Source: Streptomyces sclerotialus (GTDB lineage Bacteria > Actinomycetota > Actinomycetes > Streptomycetales > Streptomycetaceae). Taken from it: a stretch of 64,000 nt of DNA. A model generated the notes under the pieces. It did not search any database, was not told the DNA's origin, and saw nothing but the letters and a program-made list of their open reading frames with translations. This document shows, one piece after another, positions 7,731-15,140 of this stretch (the first letter of the stretch is position 1; each line of letters starts with the position of its first letter). The DNA is taken from the NCBI GenBank assembly GCA_000719105.1, contig JODX01000004.1, forward strand, positions 62,001 through 126,000, written 5' to 3'. The position numbers and the translations under genes were made by a program.

Positions 7731-7973
7731 GGTACGCGTCGTCACTCTACCTTATGTCCGGCCCCCGGTGTCCAAGCCGCGGGGCCCGCCGCATTCCGGG
7801 GGCTGGAACCGGGTGCAGGGCGCGGGAGTTGGGGCATACGGTGGGGGCGGGGCAGGAGGTCCGTGAGGGGTCGGAGTGCCGCCTGGAGGGCCGTCCCTTT
7901 CATCCCGTAATGTGGGGGTTCGTCGTCAGGTGACAGCCTGATGCGGCTCTTGGGGAAGGGACTCTAGGACTTG

Positions 7974-8138
7974 ATGGAGCGCACCGTCGTCCGCTGTGCC
8001 GATGGGCACGTGTTCAGCACCGCTTCGTTCCCGATGCAGAAGGCCGACCGCCTCGGCCCCGGCCGGCTGATCCGCTGTCCGCGGTGTGCCCGGCTGCGCA
8101 GTGCGGTGCCCGTGCCGGTGGCGGTCGGGAAGCACTAG
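7974..8138 (+). CDS. Small zinc-ribbon-like protein
   Basis: The predicted protein has 54 residues and starts at ATG with AGGA six bases upstream. It contains C-x3-H (RCADGH) and C-P-R-C (RCPRCARL) about 28 residues apart, which could bind one zinc. It looks like a small protein conserved beside dcd in Streptomyces, but no function is known to me. It is the first gene of the core island between the two elements and lies 96 bp before dcd on the same strand. Confidence 0.65.
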   Translation: MERTVVRCADGHVFSTASFPMQKADRLGPGRLIRCPRCARLRSAVPVPVAVGKH

Positions 8139-8234
8139 CGGGAAGCAGAAGCAGGGGCCGGTCCCTCTCGGGGCCGGCAGGCGCGCGGGTCGTCCGGTTG
8201 CGGGCGGTCCGCGCGTCTTGCGTATCCTCGGGGC

Positions 8235-8810
8235 GTGCTTCTCTCAGACAAGGACATCCGGGCCGAGATCGACGCCGGTCGGGTGCGGATCGATCCGTAC
8301 GACGAAACCATGGTGCAGCCGTCGAGCATCGACGTGCGTCTCGACCGGTACTTCCGGGTCTTCGAGAACCACCGCTACCCCCACATCGACCCGTCCGTCG
8401 AGCAGACGGATCTGACCCGGCTCGTCGAGCCCGAGGGGGACGAGCCGTTCATCCTCCACCCCGGGGAGTTTGTGCTCGCCAGCACCTACGAGGTCATCAC
8501 GCTCCCCGACGACCTCGCCAGCCGGCTGGAGGGGAAGAGCTCGCTGGGACGGCTGGGACTCGTCACGCACTCCACCGCGGGGTTCATCGACCCCGGGTTC
8601 TCCGGGCACGTGACCCTCGAGCTGTCGAACCTCGCGACCCTGCCGATCAAGCTCTGGCCGGGCATGAAGATCGGGCAGCTGTGCATGTTCCGGCTCTCCT
8701 CGCGGGCCGAGTTCCCGTACGGCAGCGAGCGGTACGGGTCCCGCTACCAGGGGCAGCGCGGGCCGACCGCCTCCCGGTCCTACGTCAATTTCCACAGAAC
8801 CCAGGTGTGA
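8235..8810 (+). CDS. dcd: dCTP deaminase
   Basis: The predicted protein has 191 residues, the usual length. It deaminates dCTP to dUTP, supplying dUMP for thymidylate synthesis in the cytosol. Family motifs are [12 protein letters not shown] at the start, [12 protein letters not shown], the catalytic region [12 protein letters not shown] with the conserved Glu and Ser, then [20 protein letters not shown]. The C-terminal tail YQGQRGPT is the nucleotide-closing segment. The start is GTG. It is followed 10 bp later by the phosphoribosyltransferase gene. Confidence 0.95.
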   Translation: MLLSDKDIRAEIDAGRVRIDPYDETMVQPSSIDVRLDRYFRVFENHRYPHIDPSVEQTDLTRLVEPEGDEPFILHPGEFVLASTYEVITLPDDLASRLEGKSSLGRLGLVTHSTAGFIDPGFSGHVTLELSNLATLPIKLWPGMKIGQLCMFRLSSRAEFPYGSERYGSRYQGQRGPTASRSYVNFHRTQV

Positions 8811-8820
8811 GCAGAGCGAC

Positions 8821-9330
8821 GTGAGCAACGTACGAGAGAACCTGACCTACGAGCAGTTCGGCGTCGCCGTGCGCGAGCTCGCCCAGACCGTCGCGGACGA
8901 CGGGTACGAGCCGGACATCGTGCTCTCCATCGCACGCGGTGGTGTCTTCGTCGCCGGCGGGCTGGCCTACGCGCTGGACTGCAAGAACATCAACCTGGTG
9001 AACGTGGAGTTCTACACGGGCGTGGGGACGACCCTCGAGATGCCCGTCATGCTCGCGCCCGTGCCCAACCTCATCGACTTCTCCGACAAGAAGGTCCTGA
9101 TCGCGGACGACGTGGCCGACACCGGCAAGACGCTGAAGCTGGTCCACGACTTCTGCCTCGGCACCGTCGCCGAGGTGCGGTCCGCCGTGATCTATGAGAA
9201 GTCCCACTCGCTGGTGAAGTGCGAGTACGTGTGGAAGCGGACCGATGAGTGGATCAACTTCCCGTGGAGTGTCTTGCCTCCAGTACGTAGGTCGGGGGAA
9301 GCACCTAAGCCCAACAGGGAGGCTCTCTAG
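8821..9330 (+). CDS. Phosphoribosyltransferase with element-replaced C-terminus
   Basis: The predicted protein has 169 residues. The PRPP-binding motif VLIADDVADTGKT and the hydrophobic N-terminal half (DIVLSIARGGVFVAGGL) mark a type I phosphoribosyltransferase of the hypoxanthine/guanine-like group; the exact base is not certain. Up to WINFPWSV the sequence is ordinary. The last 19 residues (from LPPVRRSGEAPK) are encoded by the mobile element: the original ending, EPPVVKKAGQVLDA, is found 4.7 kb away at 13941. Integration swapped the tail but left the catalytic domain complete, so the enzyme may stay active. Confidence 0.85.
   Translation: MSNVRENLTYEQFGVAVRELAQTVADDGYEPDIVLSIARGGVFVAGGLAYALDCKNINLVNVEFYTGVGTTLEMPVMLAPVPNLIDFSDKKVLIADDVADTGKTLKLVHDFCLGTVAEVRSAVIYEKSHSLVKCEYVWKRTDEWINFPWSVLPPVRRSGEAPKPNREAL
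9268..9273. other. Left attachment core of the serine-integrase element
   Basis: The six bases AGTGTC occur here in the phosphoribosyltransferase reading frame and again at 13935-13940, just before the displaced original gene end. The left flank here (CCCGTGG) and the right flank there (GAGCCGCCCG) reconstitute a continuous gene. Short cores are typical of large serine recombinases. Confidence 0.75.
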
Positions 9331-9488
9331 GGACGTTCTGGTGTCGGTGCTTTCCGGGTGGCCCCGGGAGTGTCAGTGCCGACAGATATGCTTACTGCCG
9401 TCCACTTCCGGTCCAAACCTAGCTTCGGACCACAGGGCCGAAGGCCCCGGCATGTTAGGGGTCAGCACCACCTGACAGGAAGTGCGGC

Positions 9489-9641
9489 ATGGCAGAGATG
9501 CGGAAGTCGGAAGAGCCGGAGGATGATCAGGGCAAGCCGGAGAAGGGCCGAAGTGGCGGACCCTCGAAGGCAGACATCCTGATCACCGTCCTCACGACTG
9601 TGACGGCGATCGCAACCTGTGTGGAGCAGCTGGCGCGGTAG
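9489..9641 (+). CDS. Small single-pass membrane peptide of the element
   Basis: The predicted peptide has 50 residues. A highly charged N-terminal half (KSEEPEDDQGKPEKGRSG) is followed by a hydrophobic helix (ADILITVLTTVTAIATCV). The AGGAAG ribosome site lies 8 bases before the ATG, which supports translation. No homologue is recognised. It sits alone between the left junction and a terminator-like hairpin. Small charged-plus-TM peptides occur in many actinomycete mobile elements. Confidence 0.55.
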   Translation: MAEMRKSEEPEDDQGKPEKGRSGGPSKADILITVLTTVTAIATCVEQLAR

Positions 9642-9679
9642 TGCTAGAAGCGAAGCGGTGCCGGGCGAAGGGCCAAGCA

Positions 9680-9718
9680 AAACGGGTCCGACCGTCTGAT
9701 ACTCGGCCGGACCCGTTT
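9680..9718. terminator. Hairpin downstream of the small membrane peptide gene
   Basis: An 11-bp stem, AAACGGGTCCG (9680-9690) with CGGACCCGTTT (9708-9718), lies 38 bp after the stop codon and has A/T at its base. It is a likely terminator for the small gene. Confidence 0.65.
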
Positions 9719-9901
9719 CGGAACTCCACGCACGAGCCCGGTCCTGGCGGCAACCAGGGCCGGGCCTCCGTGCTGGAGGTTTGTGGTTGGCAGCATGAGG
9801 TTGCTTGACCAACCTCACTTGGGAAAACCCGTTTTTCCAACCGAGCTAGGTCAAGTCCACTTTGTAAAGCCAACGTGCGTACCCACTATACGGGCCTGGT
9901 C

Positions 9902-9945
9902 CTAGCCAGCTCTAGCTGGTCCTAGCCGTTCCTAGCGGAAGCTAG
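9902..9945. repeat. Five CTAG boxes at exact 10-bp spacing
   Basis: CTAG occurs at 9902, 9912, 9922, 9932 and 9942, mostly within a CCTAGC context, with an extra copy at 9846. CTAG is rare in Streptomyces DNA, and the regular 10-bp step puts every box on the same face of the helix. This looks like an iteron or operator array for the element's replication or control. It lies in the 880-bp gene-free region between the small peptide and DUF218 genes. Confidence 0.7.
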
Positions 9946-10089
9946 TGAGGCATAGTCGCAGCCCGGACGGTATCTCAGCAGGTCAGAGTGTTTAGCGTGC
10001 CGATTCGCCGGAACCGGACTGCTCACGCTATGAGTGGATCTATGCACCCAGAGTGAGTATGTGTGACCTCCTCAACCACCTCCTACCCC

Positions 10090-10241
10090 AGCTCCCATCC
10101 CGTCCGCCGTCGACCCACACACCGTGGAGCGGGCGTGGTCCAGGGCGTCCAGGTGGAGCGCGCCACTGTACGAACGACCTGGACGCCCTGGGCCGCGTCT
10201 GCTCGGCTCTGCCTGGGTCGGCGGTGGACGGGATGGGAGCT
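10090..10241. repeat. 152-bp nested palindrome, possible single-strand origin
   Basis: Outer 28-bp arms (10090-10117 and 10214-10241) match at 26 positions. Inner 15-bp arms (10140-10154 and 10177-10191) match perfectly. The internal loops on the two sides are both 22 nt and the apical loop is also 22 nt, so the whole forms one long, evenly interrupted hairpin. Rolling-circle elements, to which RepSA belongs, need such structures as single-strand origins. No coding frame across it has a plausible start. Confidence 0.7.
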
Positions 10242-10523
10242 CCCCACGCACGCCACAACGTGCCCGCACTCGGCAACGGTGCCCCCTCCATCCCGGTGCC
10301 GGCCGATCCCCCGCCGGAGGCACCGTCCTTGACCGCGGCCGCGTTCGTGCGGTGCTCGCCTCATGGCCTCAGGCCCTATCCACACGTGGGCGCGCGTCGG
10401 CGCAGCGCGGGCGGAGCGGGCCGGAGGCAGGAGCGGCGCCCGCAGCGGAGCCGGGAAGCGCGCCCGGCGGAGCGGCAGCGCAGCCGGGGCTTGATGAGGT
10501 AGAGAAACTCGTAACAAGATCGC
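10242..10523. other. Gene-free stretch after the palindrome
   Basis: This GC-rich segment between the palindrome and the end of the DUF218 gene holds only short shadow frames. I see no further repeat of comparable strength. Confidence 0.5.
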
Positions 10524-11225
10524 TTACAGCTGGGTGGGCTGGGTGCTCTCCGGAGTGGGGCCAAGAGAAGGCTCACCGGTGGTGAGGAGTCGGCTAGTGA
10601 AGCCGTTACGGCACAGTCGTTCGTACGCGGTCAGCACGTCATCCGGTACCTGCTGGCTGATCATGAAGCCTTGCTCCGGGTAGATCAAAAGCCGCTGTAG
10701 CGCACCTACGAGCATGTCGATCACCAAGCGCGCATCCTGGATCGAGTCGACGTACTCGCCGAGCGTCATCGGGGTGGATGCGCTGACGACCTGGACTTCG
10801 GGCCAGAGCTTGCGCGCGGTGGCGTACGCCCGCCTCTCCTCGTACGGCTTGCTGATCAGAAGGACAGAGGACACGTCGACCCCGGCCTCCTCCAGCAACT
10901 CCCTGGAGAAGCGGATGTTCTCCCCAGTGTTGCGAGCCCGCGGCTCAACGAGCACGGCGGAGTCGGGGACACCCAGCTCGAGTGCTCGCTCCCGGTAGTG
11001 GACGGCTTCACCGCGCGGCATGCGGTCCCGCGTTGTAGGGCTCGTCGCTCCGGTGAACACCAGCAGGGGTGCCATGCCGCGCTTGTACAGGTCTACCGCT
11101 GTGTCGGCCACTCCCAGGTCATGGCTACCGAGCCCAAGCGCGACCGAGCATGGCCGGGGTGAGTGGCCTAGCTGGTGGTAGTGCCACAGGCATTCCGCGT
11201 CTTCCCAGTCCTGTGCCGAGATCAC
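10524..11225 (-). CDS. DUF218 (YdcF/SanA-like) protein
   Basis: The predicted protein has 233 residues with a GTG start. The DUF218 pattern is present: VALGLGSHDLGVADTAVDLY, LLVFTGATSPT, then EAVHYRERALELGVP, ARNTGENIRFS and LLISKPYEERRAYATA. Family members are Rossmann-like; some act near the cell envelope, but this one has no signal peptide or membrane segment and is probably cytosolic. Its function in the element is unknown. Its ribosome-site region belongs to a 15-bp sequence repeated in inverted orientation at the other end of the adjacent RepSA remnant. It is divergent from that remnant, with no room for a normal repSA promoter. Confidence 0.75.
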   Translation of the reverse strand: MISAQDWEDAECLWHYHQLGHSPRPCSVALGLGSHDLGVADTAVDLYKRGMAPLLVFTGATSPTTRDRMPRGEAVHYRERALELGVPDSAVLVEPRARNTGENIRFSRELLEEAGVDVSSVLLISKPYEERRAYATARKLWPEVQVVSASTPMTLGEYVDSIQDARLVIDMLVGALQRLLIYPEQGFMISQQVPDDVLTAYERLCRNGFTSRLLTTGEPSLGPTPESTQPTQL

Positions 11226-12263
11226 TCCTGTCCCTTCCTGCCCTCTGCAGAATCCGGCACCTTGAAGTCGTACTCCCAGGCGAAGCGCGAGGCGGCGTGG
11301 TCCACAACCGGCCCGGCAACCGGCCGTGCGCCTGCGGGGTCCGCCACCAGGAGGACGCGCCCGAACTCGGCACCGCCCTCGACCCGGCCACCTACGACTA
11401 CGCGGGCGCGGTGCTGTGGAACAACCACGCCTCCGACCTGTGGCGGTACTTCACGATCTACCTCCGCCGCGAGATCGCGAAGCGGGCCGGGCTGACCCAG
11501 AAGGCTGCCCAGGAACAGTCCCGGGTCGCCTTCGGCAAGGTCGCCGAGTACCAGAAGCGCGGGGCCGTGCACTTCCACGCCGTGATCCGTTTCGACGGGC
11601 CCGAGGGTCCCGACAGCCCGCCTCCGGCCTGGGCCACCCTCGACCTGCTCACCGACGCCATCCACGCCGCCGCTGCACGGGTCGCGGTCGACGTCCCGCC
11701 CGCCGGGGACCAGCCCGCCCGCACGCTGCGCTGGGGCACGCAGCTCGACGTGCAGCCCATCGGCGCCTTCGGCAACGGCGAAGAGATCACCGAACAGGCC
11801 GTGGCCTCCTACGTGGCCAAGTACGCCACCAAGGCCGCCGAGACCACCGGCACCGTCGACCGCCGCATCGGCAACAAAGAGGCCCTGGCCCTGCTCGGCG
11901 TGCCCGACCACCCCGCCCGGCTCATCGCCGCCTGCCTCGACCTGCACGCCCTCTACCCGGACCGCAAGCTCCGCGACTGGGCGCACATGCTCGGCTTCCG
12001 CGGCCACTTCTCCACCAAGTCCCGCCGCTACTCCACCACCCTCGGCGCGCTGCGCCAGGTCCGCGCTGACTACCGGGCCGCCCAGCAACGGGCCGCCCTC
12101 GGCCTGCCCGACCCCGACGACGCCCCGGAGGCAACCACGCTCACGCTCGCCCACTGGGCCTATGCCGGCCACGGCCACACCCCCGGCGAATCCTGGCTCG
12201 CCGCCAACATCCGCCGCGACATCCAGCACAACCGCGAACTAGCTCGTGAGGAAGGGACAGGAG
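11225..12263. repeat. 15-bp inverted repeats flanking the RepSA remnant
   Basis: AGGAAGGGACAGGAG reads on the plus strand at 12249-12263 and on the minus strand at 11225-11239. Each copy covers the ribosome-site region of the gene next to it (12273 peptide; DUF218). The RepSA homology begins only about 50 bp inside the left copy, so the repeat may mark an old inversion or deletion that removed the repSA start. Confidence 0.55.
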
Positions 12264-12283
12264 GTGAGCCGGATGCCTCGTAG
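11297..12283 (+). pseudogene. repSA: RepSA-type rolling-circle replication initiator, N-terminally truncated
   Basis: Homology to the pSAM2-type initiator starts abruptly at about VVHNRPGN and runs to the end (328 codons). CACGVRH and TYDYAGAVLWNNHASDLW are family hallmarks. The HUH metal motif HFH is at 11570-11578 and the catalytic-tyrosine region YVAKYATK at 11810-11833, so the nuclease core survives. Roughly the first third of a normal RepSA is missing: upstream the frame runs into antisense DUF218 sequence. A GTG at 11297 could start a short product but lacks a good ribosome site. The stop overlaps the next gene, as usual for the repSA operon. Confidence 0.8.
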
Positions 12284-12425
12284 CACTGTGCTCAAGGAGC
12301 AGCGCGAGCCTGCGCAGTCCAAGGTCATGTCCCGCGAAGAATGGCTCCGGAAGCACCTTCGGCGTGCGCCTGCTCGGGATGAGGAGTGGGCCCGTCGCGT
12401 ACGGCTGCTCCACGGTCGGCCGTAG
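12273..12425 (+). CDS. Small helical protein downstream of RepSA
   Basis: The predicted protein has 50 residues. A perfect AGGAGGT lies 7 bases before the ATG at 12273, and the start overlaps the end of repSA, showing translational coupling. The segment MSREEWLRKHLRRAP, then DEEWARRVRLL, is a pair of basic amphipathic helices. In related elements this position holds the excisionase or a small protein of this kind, so a DNA-binding or directionality role is possible but unproven. It ends 2 bp before the convergent integrase gene. Confidence 0.6.
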   Translation: MPRSTVLKEQREPAQSKVMSREEWLRKHLRRAPARDEEWARRVRLLHGRP

Positions 12426-12427
12426 GG

Positions 12428-13864
12428 CTATCGCCAGACAGGCTCGATCAGCGCGGGGTCGAAGATCCGTCGTCCACGCCCCGCCGGATAGATGATCACC
12501 GCTGACAGGCTGTGCAACACGATCTCCTGCTGACGCTCTACGGGTAGGTCGAAGAACTCGGCCAATGACAGCTCGCTGGCACTCTTTTGAGCTTCCGCTT
12601 GCTTCTGCTCCTTGTAGAAGCGCGCCCGTTCCAACTTGAGTTCGTCGCGCTCTCTCTCCTTCGTGGGAAGGAGCTGTAGCAGCGTGGACACGGTGATCTG
12701 CTTGGCTTTCTCGGCCTCAAGGAGCTGGGTGATGTCGGCCTGTACCGCTTCCAACTCGGCTTCGTGCGGCCACTGCTGATCGACTGGGACTCCTCTTACG
12801 GCCGCCTTCTCGCGCTGCTCCTCGAGCACGAGTTCCGCGATCAGCTTGTCCACTGGTTCGCCCACGCGTCCGACTTTGCCGCACCCACCATTGACCACCG
12901 AACACTGGTACGAATACCTGGCTGCCTTCGAGCCGGGCTTCCAACGCTGGTTGACCTGACCTCGGATCTTGGTCTTGCAGAGTCCGCATCGCGCGATGCC
13001 TGACAGCAGGTACTTTCGCGCCAAGAGCCTGCCTGGGCGCTGTTTCTGCTTCCGCTCAGCGATGGCCGCGCACACCGCCTCCCACTCCTCGACGGTGTTG
13101 ATCGGCTCCCATTCACCCTTGACGGGCTCCCCGTCGTCCCCGGTCAGGATCTCGCCGTGGTACGTCCGATATCCCACCAGCCGAGGGTTGGTCAGGATGT
13201 GCTCGATGTGATGGTGGGCCATGCGCTTAGTGCCGGCACGCGGGTTACCGAGTCCCTGTTCCCACCAGCGCGTACGGATCGTGCCGATGCGTACCCCGGC
13301 GAGGACCTCCTGTTGCGCCTCGCGGATCGCGCGGGCGGCGTCCGGATCGACCTTCGTCCGGTCGTCCTTGCGCCACCCATACGGAGCCGGTCCACCGCTG
13401 TCCTTGCCCTGCTGAGCTAGCTCCAGGTGCTTACGCCTAATCCGGCGGGACGCGTCGTGAGACGACTTGTTGGCGAACGCGACCATGATGCGTGCCATGG
13501 TGCGGCCGTCCGGCGTTCCCAGGTTCACGTCGTTGGTGACCGTCGCGAACTCCAGCTTCGGGCGCTCGTCGAAGATCTCGATCAGTCGCTCAAGGTCGCG
13601 CGGCTGACGAGCGAGGCGGTCCAGGTCATAAGCGACGATGCCGTCGATGAGACCAGCGCGTAGGTCTTTCAACATCAACTCGAACTCGTCGCGTACGACG
13701 TTGCGCTTGAACGCTGAGACGTCGTTGTCCTCATAGATCTTCACGGCCTGCCAGGACCGGAGGTCGGTCAGACGCTCGCAGTCCTGTTGTTGCCGGGCCA
13801 CGCCGAGCGCTTCGCCCTCGTCGTCCCGTGAGATTCGGGTGTAGATCCCCACCTTGCGCGCCAC
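12428..13864 (-). CDS. int: Large serine recombinase (integrase)
   Basis: The predicted protein has 478 residues, complete for this class. The N-terminal resolvase domain has the catalytic Ser in YTRISRDDEG, with arginines in the ARQQQD and YDLDRLARQPRDLE segments. The recombinase domain follows (ARRIRRKH-like region, GGPAPYGWRKD). A zinc ribbon with C-G-L-C and a second Cys pair (CSVVNGGCGKVG) precedes a coiled coil rich in E, K and Q (TKERERDELKLERARFYKEQ). Such enzymes join attP and attB through a phosphoserine link without host factors. GTG start with GGGAGG upstream. It lies 70 bp from the right junction, consistent with being the enzyme that inserted this element. No disabling mutation is seen. 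Confidence 0.9.
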   Translation of the reverse strand: MARKVGIYTRISRDDEGEALGVARQQQDCERLTDLRSWQAVKIYEDNDVSAFKRNVVRDEFELMLKDLRAGLIDGIVAYDLDRLARQPRDLERLIEIFDERPKLEFATVTNDVNLGTPDGRTMARIMVAFANKSSHDASRRIRRKHLELAQQGKDSGGPAPYGWRKDDRTKVDPDAARAIREAQQEVLAGVRIGTIRTRWWEQGLGNPRAGTKRMAHHHIEHILTNPRLVGYRTYHGEILTGDDGEPVKGEWEPINTVEEWEAVCAAIAERKQKQRPGRLLARKYLLSGIARCGLCKTKIRGQVNQRWKPGSKAARYSYQCSVVNGGCGKVGRVGEPVDKLIAELVLEEQREKAAVRGVPVDQQWPHEAELEAVQADITQLLEAEKAKQITVSTLLQLLPTKERERDELKLERARFYKEQKQAEAQKSASELSLAEFFDLPVERQQEIVLHSLSAVIIYPAGRGRRIFDPALIEPVWR

Positions 13865-13934
13865 GATGAACGGGCCTCCCCTGCGTCTCGAAGCAGGGCA
13901 AGGCTACTACCCTCATATAGTCAAGCCAGCCAGA

Positions 13935-13985
13935 AGTGTCGAGCCGCCCGTGGTGAAGAAGGCCGGGCAGGTCCTCGACGCGTGA
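13935..13985 (+). pseudogene. Displaced native 3' end of the phosphoribosyltransferase gene (right junction)
   Basis: Reading from the AGTGTC core gives SVEPPVVKKAGQVLDA and TGA, the ending expected for this Streptomyces phosphoribosyltransferase family. It has no start or upstream gene and sits on the far side of the integrase. Joined at AGTGTC to the gene at 8821 it restores a continuous reading frame, which proves the insertion point. Confidence 0.85.
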
Positions 13986-14002
13986 TGTGACGTGCGTGCG
14001 TG

Positions 14003-14044
14003 AAGAAGGGCCCCGCCCGGCGACTGCCGGGCGGGGCCCTTCTT
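14003..14044. terminator. Strong bidirectional terminator
   Basis: A perfect 19-bp stem (14003-14021 with 14026-14044) closes a GACT loop, ending in CTTCTT. It was the native terminator of the phosphoribosyltransferase gene and also serves the convergent Yip1 gene. Because of the insertion it now lies 4.7 kb from the gene it used to end. Confidence 0.9.
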
Positions 14045-14063
14045 GTGCGCCTCGTGGCGTCGG

Positions 14064-15113
14064 TCAGAACGTCCCCAGCTTGATCAGCGACAGGATCGCG
14101 ATCAGCTGGATCGCCGACGCGCCGAGCGCCTTGGGCCACGGGAGGTCGTGGGACTTGGAGACCATCAGGGTCAGCAGCGCGCCCGCGGCCACCCAGGTGA
14201 TCCAGCCGAGGATCTGGACGAACGGTGCGTCGCCGCCCGCGAACATGGCGACGATCAGGCGGGGTGCGTCCGTGAGGGTCACGATCAGCATGGAGAGGCC
14301 GGCCGTGGGCTGCCAGGCGCCGTCGCCGCCGAGCTGGCGGGCCAGGGTGTGGGTGACCACGCCCAGGATGAAGAAGCTGATCACCATGGCGACGGCGGTC
14401 GTCAGGAAGATCGGGACGGCGGTGTTCAGGGTGGCGTTGATCGCGTCCTCGCGGGCGGCGTCGAAGCCGAGGACGGCGAGCAGACCGTAGAGGAAGGTGA
14501 CGATGAGGGCCGGGGCCCACATCGCGTAGTCACGCATGACGAGGAAGGTCTGGTTGGGGCTCGTGACGATGCCCTTGAGCAGGTCCTTCCAGCCCAGACG
14601 CGGGCCCGCCGGGGCGGCGGGGGCGTGCCCTGCGCGGTAGGTGCCGCCCTGGTTGTACGGGTCCTCGTCGATCGAGAACGCCTGGGTGTGGCCGGGGTTG
14701 TTGGCCGCGTACGGGTCCGGGCCCCCGCCCTGGTGGTGACCGTGGCCGTGGCCGCGGTCGTCGCCGAAGTACTCCGGCTCGCCGTGGTCCCCGCCGTTGG
14801 CCTGCGGCCAGCCGGACTGGCCGCCGCGCCCGCTGCTGCCGCCGTGGCCGCCGTACGGCTGACCGCCGCCGTAGGGCTGACCGCCGTACTGCGGTCGCTG
14901 CGGCGTGCCGGGGTAGCCGTACGACGGTCCGCCCTGCGGAGCCTGGGCCTGCTGCTGCCCGTACGGAGGGTTTTGCGGTCGCGTTTGAGGAGCGCCGTTG
15001 TTCCGGCCGCGTCCGATCCTGAATCCAGCCACGTCGTCGAACGTACCTGCTCCTGGCGGGCGCTGGGCCGGACCTGGGGGCGCGGGCCCGGCTTTGCGGC
15101 CGAGCTGTGACAT
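14064..15113 (-). CDS. Yip1-domain membrane protein with long Gly/Pro/His-rich N-terminus
   Basis: The predicted protein has 349 residues. The first 165 are low-complexity, rich in G, P, Q, Y and H (GQPYGGGQPYGGHGG, HGHGHHQGG). The remainder has about five membrane helices (ALIVTFLYGLLAVLGF, VAMVISFFILGVVTHTLA, AGLSMLIVTLTDAPRLIVAM) with the pattern of the Yip1 family. Such proteins are common in Streptomyces and their role is unknown. It is monocistronic and convergent with the pre-insertion phosphoribosyltransferase gene. Confidence 0.75.
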   Translation of the reverse strand: MSQLGRKAGPAPPGPAQRPPGAGTFDDVAGFRIGRGRNNGAPQTRPQNPPYGQQQAQAPQGGPSYGYPGTPQRPQYGGQPYGGGQPYGGHGGSSGRGGQSGWPQANGGDHGEPEYFGDDRGHGHGHHQGGGPDPYAANNPGHTQAFSIDEDPYNQGGTYRAGHAPAAPAGPRLGWKDLLKGIVTSPNQTFLVMRDYAMWAPALIVTFLYGLLAVLGFDAAREDAINATLNTAVPIFLTTAVAMVISFFILGVVTHTLARQLGGDGAWQPTAGLSMLIVTLTDAPRLIVAMFAGGDAPFVQILGWITWVAAGALLTLMVSKSHDLPWPKALGASAIQLIAILSLIKLGTF

Positions 15114-15140
15114 CCCTTAAGGGGAACGGCGGGGGTTCTC

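Larger units (their letters stand above)
9268..13940. mobile_element. Integrated element with large serine recombinase and truncated RepSA
   Basis: About 4.67 kb inserted in the 3' end of the phosphoribosyltransferase gene. From left: replaced gene tail, small membrane peptide, control region with phased CTAG boxes and a large palindrome, DUF218 gene (minus), RepSA remnant (plus), small peptide, and serine integrase (minus) directly beside the right junction. It has no transfer gene. Replication is probably lost because RepSA lacks its N-terminus, but the integrase is intact, so excision might still be possible if a directionality factor is supplied. Confidence 0.8.

Noticed and set aside
9902..9945. 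CRISPR-like array
   Set aside because: Units are 10 bp with a 4-bp constant core; there are no spacers of CRISPR length and no cas genes.
10040..10517. Short coding genes across the large palindrome
   Set aside because: All frames there are mutually overlapping, lack ribosome sites and simply read through both arms of the inverted repeat.
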